9,237 bases of DNA from Oscillospiraceae bacterium (GTDB lineage Bacteria; Bacillota; Clostridia; Oscillospirales; UBA929). The stretch spans positions 1-9,237 of the forward strand of contig JAITDM010000078.1 of the NCBI GenBank assembly GCA_031282535.1, in the 5' to 3' direction. The position numbers and the translations under genes were made by a program. Positions 1 to 4,709 of this stretch are shown here, in pieces; the stretch's first letter is position 1; each line of letters starts with the position of its first letter. Below the pieces are notes generated by a model, which was not told the DNA's origin, made no database searches, and saw nothing but the letters and a program-made list of their open reading frames with translations.

Positions 1-31
1 CGATACCACGCGGCTTGTCCCGTGAGGAGAC

Positions 32-63
32 AATTGAGAATTGAGAATGGAGAATTGAGAATT
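32..63. repeat. Heptameric tandem repeat, unit AATTGAG, about 4.5 copies
   Basis: Four consecutive 7-base units (AATTGAG, AATTGAG, AATGGAG, AATTGAG) are followed by a partial AATT, just upstream of the gatC ribosome binding site. Only one base departs from the unit. The last part can also be read as a small palindrome, GAATT-GAG-AATTC (52-64). Short heptameric repeats of this kind occur in intergenic DNA of many bacteria; no function is evident. No promoter is visible in positions 1-78, so gatC is probably transcribed from beyond the left edge. Confidence 0.85.
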
Positions 64-78
64 CACGAGAGATGATGT

Positions 79-86
79 AAGGAGGT
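79..86 (+). promoter_or_regulatory. gatC ribosome binding site (AAGGAGGT)
   Basis: This is an essentially perfect Shine-Dalgarno sequence. It lies 9 bases before the ATG at 96 but only 3 bases before an in-frame TTG at 90, which decides in favour of the ATG as the start of gatC. Confidence 0.85.
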
Positions 87-95
87 TTTTTGGGG

Positions 96-383
96 ATGAC
101 GATCGATGATGGATTGATACAATACTTGGAAGAGTTGTCGAAGCTGCGGTTGACGGAGGCGGAGCAGGCGGCGGCGAGGGAGGACCTGGGGAAGATTTTG
201 GGGTATATGCAGACGCTGTCGGCCCTCGACACGGAGGGCGTCGAGGGGCTGTCGCACCCACTGGCAAATGAAAATGTCTTTCGGGAGGACGCCGCGCGCC
301 CCAGCGCCGCGCGCGAGACGATCCTGGGCAACGCGCCGCGCCAAAAGGGCGGCTGCTTTGTCGTCCCGAAGACCGTGGAATAG
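96..383 (+). CDS. gatC: Aspartyl/glutamyl-tRNA amidotransferase subunit C
   Basis: This 95-residue protein is the small subunit of the GatCAB amidotransferase, which amidates Glu-tRNA(Gln) and/or Asp-tRNA(Asn). GatC wraps around GatA and holds it to GatB. The sequence shows the family pattern: an N-terminal helix with LEELSKLRLTEAE, a second helix ending in LGYMQTLSALDTEGVEG, the SHPL turn, then an extended C-terminus with FREDA and a final VVPKTVE. Its length is normal for the family. The ATG is chosen because AAGGAGGT lies 9 bases upstream; an in-frame TTG two codons earlier is too close to that site. gatA and gatB follow directly, which confirms the identity. The stop codon TAG overlaps the first base pair of the repeat element beginning at 382. 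Confidence 0.95.
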   Translation: MTIDDGLIQYLEELSKLRLTEAEQAAAREDLGKILGYMQTLSALDTEGVEGLSHPLANENVFREDAARPSAARETILGNAPRQKGGCFVVPKTVE

Positions 384-460
384 TACCTTGTCGCCGCGAA
401 GCGGCGACAAGGTAACAAAAATTTGAGTTGTGGGTTGCAGTTGCAACCCACGTTAGGAGG
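382..460 (+). repeat. Double-hairpin repeat element, copy 1 (gatC/gatA junction)
   Basis: The element has two perfect palindromes in series, ending at the gatA Shine-Dalgarno. Hairpin 1 has a 14-bp stem (TACCTTGTCGCCGC, 384-397, with GCGGCGACAAGGTA, 401-414) around a GAA loop. Hairpin 2 has a 10-bp stem (GTGGGTTGCA, 430-439, with TGCAACCCAC, 442-451) around two bases. An AT-rich spacer separates them, and TAGGAGG (454-460) follows. A second copy lies at 1920-1999. No T-run follows hairpin 1, so it is not a convincing terminator. It may act in mRNA stability or processing, or be a small mobile palindrome; function unknown. Confidence 0.9.
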
Positions 461-468
461 GGTGCCGG

Positions 469-2010
469 ATGGATTTGAGAGACCACACCGCGCTGGAAGT
501 CGGACGGATGGTGCGCGAGAGGCGGATCGGCTGCGAGGAGCTCGCGCGCCACGCGCTGCGCGCCATCGCGGAGACGGAGCCGGCGCTGAACGCCTGCGTC
601 ACCGTGTTGGAGGCGGAAGCGCTCGCGGCGGCGCGGGCCGTGCAGGCGCGTCTCGACGCGGGAGAGGCGCTCTCCCCGCTCGCCGGCGTGCCGATGGTGA
701 TCAAGGACAACATCTGCACCGCCGGGATCCCGACCACCTGCGGCTCGAAGATGCTGGAGTCCTTCCGCCCGCCGTACAACGCCACCGTGTACGAGCGGCT
801 GCTGGCGGCCGGGGCCGTGCTGGTGGCCAAGACGAACCTGGACGAATTCGCGATGGGCGGTTCCACCGAGACCTCCCGCTTCGGCCCCACGCGCAATCCG
901 TGGGACACGGCGCGCGTCCCCGGCGGGTCCTCGGGCGGGTCGGCGGCGTCCGTCGCGGCGGGACAGGCCTTCTACGCCCTCGGCAGCGACACGGGCGGGT
1001 CGATCCGCCAGCCCTGCGCCTTCTGCGGCGTCAGCGGCGTCAAACCCACCTACGGGGCGGTGTCCCGGTACGGGCTGATCGCCTACGCCTCTTCCCTCGA
1101 CCAGATCGGGACGATCGGGCGCGACATCCTCGACTGCGCGGCCGCGCTGCGGCTGATCGAGGGCCGCGACGAGCGGGATTCCACCTCCGTCGCCCGCCCG
1201 CCGGAGGCGGAGGCGCCGGCCGGCGTCCGGGGGCTGCGGATCGGCGTCCCGGCCAACTACTTCGGCGAGGGGCTTGACCCGGCCGTGGCCGCGCCGGTGC
1301 GGGCGGCCGCGCAGACCTTTGCGGCGATGGGGGCGGAACTTGTCGACGTTGCGCTGCCGCTGGTCGAGTACGCGATCCCCGCCTACTACGTGGTCGCCTG
1401 CGCCGAGGCGAGCTCCAACCTGTCGCGCTACGACGGCGTCAAGTACGGCTTCGCGGGCGCCGGGGCGGAGAGCCTGGAGGAGCTCTACCTGCGCACCCGC
1501 AGCGAGGGGTTCGGCATGGAGGTGAAGCGCCGCATCATGCTGGGCGCGTTTGTGCTGAGCGCCGGCTACTTCGACGCCTACTACAAGAAGGCCATGCAGG
1601 CGCGCGAGCTGATCCAGCGGGACTTCGGCCGCGTGTTCACGCAGTGCGACATGATCCTCTCCCCCAACGCGCCGACGACGGCCTACAAGATCGGCGAGAA
1701 CATCGACGACCCGCTCAAGATGTACCTGGGGGACATCTACACGGTCTCGGTCAATCTGGCGGGGCTGCCCGGGGTGACGATCCCCTGCGGCTTTGCCGGC
1801 GGGCTGCCGGTGGGTCTGCAGCTCATCGGGCGCGCCTTCGACGAGGCGACGCTCTTTCGGGCGGCCGCCGCGTTCCAGGCGGAGACGAATTTTCACAAAG
1901 AACGGCCGAACAGGCCCTCAGTACCTTGTGGCCGCGAAGCGGCCACAAAAAACAAGGATTTGGGTTGTGGGTTGCAGGTGCAACCCACGGTAGAGGAGGC
2001 GCGCGCGTGA
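469..2010 (+). CDS. gatA: Aspartyl/glutamyl-tRNA amidotransferase subunit A, with repeat-derived C-terminal tail
   Basis: GatA is the glutaminase subunit of GatCAB; it frees ammonia from glutamine for transamidation on GatB. The 513-residue protein carries the amidase-signature Ser-cisSer-Lys triad: Lys79 in VIKDN, Ser154 in PGGSSGGSAA, and Ser178 in GSDTGGSIRQP, matching the numbering known for Staphylococcus aureus GatA. ATG 469 has AGGAGG 8 bases upstream. The family normally ends shortly after the FHKERP stretch (residues 475-480 here). This protein continues for 33 residues, and from about residue 485 that tail is encoded by copy 2 of the double-hairpin repeat (1920-1999). The stop overlaps the gatB start as GTGA, which suggests translational coupling. 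The core identity is certain; whether the tail matters for function is unknown. Confidence 0.95.
   Translation: MDLRDHTALEVGRMVRERRIGCEELARHALRAIAETEPALNACVTVLEAEALAAARAVQARLDAGEALSPLAGVPMVIKDNICTAGIPTTCGSKMLESFRPPYNATVYERLLAAGAVLVAKTNLDEFAMGGSTETSRFGPTRNPWDTARVPGGSSGGSAASVAAGQAFYALGSDTGGSIRQPCAFCGVSGVKPTYGAVSRYGLIAYASSLDQIGTIGRDILDCAAALRLIEGRDERDSTSVARPPEAEAPAGVRGLRIGVPANYFGEGLDPAVAAPVRAAAQTFAAMGAELVDVALPLVEYAIPAYYVVACAEASSNLSRYDGVKYGFAGAGAESLEELYLRTRSEGFGMEVKRRIMLGAFVLSAGYFDAYYKKAMQARELIQRDFGRVFTQCDMILSPNAPTTAYKIGENIDDPLKMYLGDIYTVSVNLAGLPGVTIPCGFAGGLPVGLQLIGRAFDEATLFRAAAAFQAETNFHKERPNRPSVPCGREAATKNKDLGCGLQVQPTVEEARA
1920..1999 (+). repeat. Double-hairpin repeat element, copy 2 (inside the 3' end of gatA)
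   Basis: This is the second copy of the element at 382-460. Hairpin 1 is TTGTGGCCGC (1926-1935) with GCGGCCACAA (1939-1948) around GAA. Hairpin 2 is GTGGGTTGCA (1967-1976) with TGCAACCCAC (1979-1988) around GG. The gatB Shine-Dalgarno GAGGAGG (1993-1999) follows. The pair C392-G406 of copy 1 is G1930-C1944 here, so pairing is kept despite two base changes. The outer four pairs of hairpin 1 are lost because the right arm changed from GGTA to an A-rich run. The whole copy is translated as the tail of GatA. Confidence 0.9.
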
Positions 2011-3440
2011 ATTACGAGATGGTGGCGGGACTCGAGGTCCACGTGGAGCTGTCCACGGCTTCCAAGATCTTCTGCGGCTGCGTCACCGACTTCGGAGGCG
2101 AGCCGAACACGCATGTCTGCCCGGTCTGCACCGGGATGCCGGGCACGCTGCCCGTTTTGAACCGCACGGTGGTGGAATTTGCCGTGCGCACCGGGCTGGC
2201 GCTGCGCTGCGACATCACGCGGCGCGGCAAATTTGACCGCAAGAACTACTTTTACCCCGACCTGCCGAAGGCCTACCAGGTGTCGCAGCTCTACCTGCCG
2301 ATCTGCCGCGACGGCGCGCTGGACATCGGCGGCGGGAAGACGATCGGCATCCACGAGATCCACATGGAGGAGGACGCGGGCAAGCTGATCCACGACCCGT
2401 GGGAGGACTGCACGCTGGTGGATTTCAACCGCTGCGGCGTGCCGCTGCTGGAGATCGTCTCCGAGCCGGACTTCCGCAGCGCCGGGGAGGTCGTCGCCTA
2501 CCTCGAGAAGCTGCGCGAGATCCTGCTCTACCTCGGCGTCTCCGACTGCAAGATGCAGGAGGGTTCGATGCGCGCGGACATCAACCTGTCGGTGCGCCCC
2601 GAGGGCCAGGCCGAACTTGGCACCCGCACCGAGATGAAGAATATGAACTCCTTCAAGGCCATTGCCCGGGCCGTCGAGAGCGAGACGAAGCGGCAGATCG
2701 AGGTGCTGAAGGCCGGCGGGCGGGTGCGTCAGGAGACGCGCCGCTGGGACGACAACAAGGACGCGAGCTTTGCGATGCGTTCGAAGGAGAACGCCCAGGA
2801 CTATCGCTACTTCCCGGAGCCGGATCTGCTGCCCGTGCACATCGACGACGCGTGGATCGAGCGGGTCCGCCGGGAGATGCCCGAGCTGGCGGAGGACAAG
2901 CGCCGGCGCTACCGGGCGGACTTCGGTCTGCCCGAGTACGACGCGCGGCAGCTCACCTCCGAGCGGGCGTGGGCGCGTCTCTTTGAGGAGACGGCGGCCC
3001 GCACGGGCCGTCCCAAGGCGGCGGCGAACCTAATCATGACGGACATCATGCGCATGACGGGCGACAGCGGCCTGCTGCCGGAGGATCTGACGCTGGACCC
3101 CGCGAAGCTGGCCGCGCTGATCGGCCTGATCGAGGGGGGGCAGATCAACCGCACCGTGGGCAAGAAGGTGCTCGAACAGGTATTTTTCCACGACGTGGAC
3201 CCCGAGGCCTACGTGAAGGCGCAGGGACTGCTCCTCGTCGGCGACCCGGACCTCGTGCGCGCGGCCGTCGAAAAGGCGCTGGCCGACAACCCCAAGTCCG
3301 TCGAGGACTACAGGGGCGGCAAGGAGAAGGCCTTCGGGTTCCTGGTGGGCCAGACGATGCGCGCCCTCGGCGGCAAGGCCGACCCGCAGCTCATAAACCG
3401 CCTGGTGCGCGAGGCCCTGGCCGGCGAACCCGCTGAATGA
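2007..3440 (+). CDS. gatB: Aspartyl/glutamyl-tRNA amidotransferase subunit B
   Basis: GatB is the tRNA-binding, kinase/transamidase subunit of GatCAB. It activates the misacylated Glu or Asp and transfers ammonia delivered from GatA. The 477-residue product has normal length and starts at GTG (reading VNYEMVAGLEVHVEL) with GAGGAGG 7 bases upstream. Visible hallmarks are GLEVHVELSTASKIFCGC near the N-terminus, the likely zinc cysteines C23, C25, C38 and C41 (CGC and CPVC), RKNYFYPDLPKAYQVSQ, and the HEIHMEEDAGKL segment. A C-terminal YqeY-like helical tRNA-binding domain includes LIEGGQINRTVGKKVLEQVF. The frame stays open upstream to about 1644, but that stretch overlaps gatA and is spurious. 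The GTGA overlap with gatA fits coupled translation and equal subunit supply. Confidence 0.95.
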   Translation: MNYEMVAGLEVHVELSTASKIFCGCVTDFGGEPNTHVCPVCTGMPGTLPVLNRTVVEFAVRTGLALRCDITRRGKFDRKNYFYPDLPKAYQVSQLYLPICRDGALDIGGGKTIGIHEIHMEEDAGKLIHDPWEDCTLVDFNRCGVPLLEIVSEPDFRSAGEVVAYLEKLREILLYLGVSDCKMQEGSMRADINLSVRPEGQAELGTRTEMKNMNSFKAIARAVESETKRQIEVLKAGGRVRQETRRWDDNKDASFAMRSKENAQDYRYFPEPDLLPVHIDDAWIERVRREMPELAEDKRRRYRADFGLPEYDARQLTSERAWARLFEETAARTGRPKAAANLIMTDIMRMTGDSGLLPEDLTLDPAKLAALIGLIEGGQINRTVGKKVLEQVFFHDVDPEAYVKAQGLLLVGDPDLVRAAVEKALADNPKSVEDYRGGKEKAFGFLVGQTMRALGGKADPQLINRLVREALAGEPAE

Positions 3441-3447
3441 CAAAGAC

Positions 3448-3481
3448 TTCCGCCGTTTCTCAAAAACGAGAAACGGCGGAA
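3448..3481. repeat. Perfect 14-bp hairpin between gatB and the C26 peptidase gene
   Basis: TTCCGCCGTTTCTC (3448-3461) pairs perfectly with GAGAAACGGCGGAA (3468-3481) around the loop AAAAAC. It starts 8 bases after the gatB stop. No T-run follows on either strand, so it is not a standard intrinsic terminator. The Shine-Dalgarno-like stretch of the next gene lies immediately downstream. It may insulate or stabilise the mRNA segments; its sequence is unrelated to the two double-hairpin copies. Confidence 0.85.
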
Positions 3482-3507
3482 TGACAGGCGGAGGGGGCGA
3501 GGGCACG

Positions 3508-4227
3508 ATGGGGAAACCGCAGATCGGCGTGGTGCCGCTCTGGGATGAAACGCGGGACAGTCTGTGGATGCTGCCGGGCTATCTGGAGGGCATTGCCCGC
3601 GCCGGCGGGCTGCCCCTTGTGCTGCCGCTGACGAGCGACGAGGCGTCCCTCGCGCAGATCCTGGGTCTGTGCGACGGGTTTTTGTTCCCGGGCGGCCACG
3701 ATGTGGACCCTGGCCGCTACGGCGAGGAGACCGCGGCCCACTGCGGGCCGGTCTGTGCGATGCGCGACGAGATGGAGGCGCGTCTGTTTGCGGCGGCCCT
3801 TGCGGCGGACAGGCCGATGCTGGGCATCTGCCGCGGGCTCCAGCTTTTCAACGTTCTGCTCGGGGGCACGCTGTACCAGGATCTCCCTGTGCAGCGCCCG
3901 GGGGCCGTGTGCCACGAGCAGCGGCCGCCGTACGACCGCGCGGCGCTCCGGGTGACACTGGCGCCGGGCGGCCCGCTGCGGGAGCTGCTCGGCGCCGGTC
4001 CGCTGCCGGTGAACAGCTATCACCACCAGGGCGTCAAAGCGATCGCCCCCGGCTTTGTCCCCGCGGCCCACGCGGAGGACGGCCTCGTCGAGGCCGCCGT
4101 CCTCCCCGGCCGCCGCTTTGTCTGGGCTGTCCAATGGCACCCCGAGCTCGCCCTGGAGGAGGCAAGCAGCCAGGCTCTGTTTGGCCGCCTGACAGCGGAA
4201 GCCGCCAGCGCGGGTGGGAGGGATTGA
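3508..4227 (+). CDS. Class I glutamine amidotransferase-like peptidase C26 (gamma-glutamyl-GABA hydrolase family)
   Basis: This 239-residue cytoplasmic hydrolase is of the PuuD/peptidase C26 type, which cleaves gamma-glutamyl amide bonds; its actual substrate cannot be told from sequence. Visible motifs are FPGGHDVDPGRYGE (residues 60-73), RDEME, the nucleophile elbow LGICRG with Cys108, NSYHHQGVK near 169-177, and AVQWHPE carrying the other triad residues His211 and Glu213. The triad is therefore complete. The start chosen is ATG 3508, giving MGKPQIGVVPLWDE, which matches the usual family beginning; a G-rich ribosome binding stretch lies at 3490-3503. An in-frame ATG at 3481 inside the upstream hairpin would add nine low-complexity residues and is less likely. 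The gene follows gatB by 67 bases on the same strand, so co-transcription is plausible. Confidence 0.9.
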   Translation: MGKPQIGVVPLWDETRDSLWMLPGYLEGIARAGGLPLVLPLTSDEASLAQILGLCDGFLFPGGHDVDPGRYGEETAAHCGPVCAMRDEMEARLFAAALAADRPMLGICRGLQLFNVLLGGTLYQDLPVQRPGAVCHEQRPPYDRAALRVTLAPGGPLRELLGAGPLPVNSYHHQGVKAIAPGFVPAAHAEDGLVEAAVLPGRRFVWAVQWHPELALEEASSQALFGRLTAEAASAGGRD

Positions 4228-4402
4228 GACAAGGAGATTGACATGAAAAGTGAAATGTGATATATTGGTGTTGGATATTTTGCACAGTTTTTGGCCGTTT
4301 GGACGCTTTGTTGATGTGTGAAAGCTTGCTGTTGCTTTAAAAAGGGGATAATGGAAATGGAGATTGCGCAGTTAAAGAACCGGATTCACAGCAGGATAAC
4401 GA
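4228..4402. other. AT-rich intergenic stretch without a convincing gene
   Basis: The base composition drops sharply in GC after the C26 gene. A good AAGGAG (4230-4235) precedes ATG 4242, but that frame stops after five codons. The same frame then reads YIGVGYFAQFLAVWTLC before another stop, which looks like membrane-protein debris. A second possible start, ATG 4357 with AAAGGGG 9 bases upstream, would give a peptide of about 36 residues (MEIAQLKNRIHSRITIDDF and onward) ending at 4467; I recognise no family and doubt it. No clear intrinsic terminator for the upstream operon was seen. Confidence 0.5.
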
Positions 4403-4621
4403 TTGACGATTTTGAGTCTGTTGATTCTTTTTGCATTGATGCTCGGTCGGATGATATTGTTGTATAGAAAAGAAGTCAAGGTGTGGGCAATTGGAGATAA
4501 ATCGAAAAAGTTGCGCGAAAAAATAATAGAAATATCTTTGCTCCCGGTGTTGATATTGTGGAGCGTTTTTGCAGGGCTGCCTTCCACTGGAGCCAGTGGA
4601 AGGCAGCCCTGTTTGGTGTAA
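4403..4621 (+). pseudogene. Remnant of a small membrane protein, possibly isoprenylcysteine methyltransferase-like
   Basis: The open frame from a TTG codon reads a hydrophobic segment (ILSLLILFALMLGRMILLY), a basic loop (RKEVKVWAIGDKSKKLREK) and a second hydrophobic segment (IIEISLLPVLILWSVFAG). It then runs into a perfect palindrome and stops. The GRxxLLYRKEVKVWAIG pattern faintly recalls the N-terminal part of bacterial isoprenylcysteine carboxyl-methyltransferase-like membrane proteins, which are normally much longer; this is recollection, not a search result. There is no good start codon with a ribosome binding site, the last ~15 residues come from the palindrome, and codon use is AT-rich unlike the neighbours. 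The most economical reading is a decayed gene truncated by the palindrome. It could instead be a real two-helix small protein. Confidence 0.4.
4572..4611. repeat. Perfect 19-bp palindrome (possible weak terminator)
   Basis: CAGGGCTGCCTTCCACTGG (4572-4590) pairs with CCAGTGGAAGGCAGCCCTG (4593-4611) around the two bases AG. The plus-strand 3' flank is GTTTGG, a poor T-run, and the minus-strand flank is CAAAAACG, so terminator activity is doubtful although it lies between convergent transcripts. A stem this long and exact suggests a recent insertion of a palindromic repeat, or a bidirectional stop signal. Confidence 0.8.
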
Positions 4622-4665
4622 ACAAAATGTCACAGAACCTGGGGGTGGTCCAAACACGCAGGCAA

Positions 4666-4690
4666 GCCGTGCGATGCAGGAATGTCGCAA
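4666..4690 (-). pseudogene. Short duplicate of the dockerin 3' end of the neighbouring gene
   Basis: GCCGTGCGATGCAGG at 4666-4680 is repeated exactly at 4717-4731, where it encodes the CIARR part of the last dockerin helix. Similarity continues a few bases further (ATGTCG after a one-base gap), so on the minus strand this reads like the end of a dockerin a second time, after the stop codon. It is too short to be a gene and looks like a scar of a lost paralogue or a small duplication. Confidence 0.5.
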
Positions 4691-4692
4691 GA

Positions 4693-4709
4693 CTGTTCAC
4701 TGTTCACTG
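4693..4709. repeat. Heptameric tandem repeat, unit CTGTTCA, two copies plus partial
   Basis: CTGTTCA, CTGTTCA, CTG in tandem. On the minus strand this is CAGTGAACAGTGAACAG, and it supplies the last codons (Ser-Glu-Gln) and the TGA stop of the large secreted protein gene. It has the same 7-base period as the repeat at 32-63 but an unrelated unit. Confidence 0.75.

Noticed and set aside
24..31. Lipoprotein signal in the dockerin protein (residues 24-31, LLLVLGLC)
   Set aside because: The residue before Cys31 is Leu instead of Gly, Ala or Ser, so it is not a proper lipobox; a standard signal peptidase I site near SLAA fits better. The positions given here are protein residues.
90..95. TTG at 90 as the gatC start
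   Set aside because: It lies only 3 bases from the AAGGAGGT site; ATG 96 has proper spacing and the usual GatC N-terminus.
384..414. Hairpin 1 as an intrinsic terminator after gatC
   Set aside because: There is no T-run after the stem (the flank is ACAAAAATTTG), and gatA and gatB obviously need to be co-expressed with gatC.
423..1277. Alternative plus-strand frame overlapping gatA
   Set aside because: It is an Arg/Gly/Ala-rich shadow of gatA with no recognisable domain; the gatA frame carries the full amidase signature.
382..1999. Two palindromic repeats read as a CRISPR-like array
   Set aside because: There are only two copies, ~1.5 kb apart with a whole gene between them, so there is no repeat-spacer periodicity.
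1644..2006. Upstream extension of the gatB reading frame
   Set aside because: It overlaps the well-conserved 3' part of gatA in another frame and reads as Arg/Ala/Gly-rich noise. The GatB family start and ribosome binding site are at 2007.
1893..2840. Minus-strand open frame opposite gatA/gatB
   Set aside because: This is an antisense shadow, with no ribosome binding site and no family resemblance, lying over highly conserved gatB sequence.
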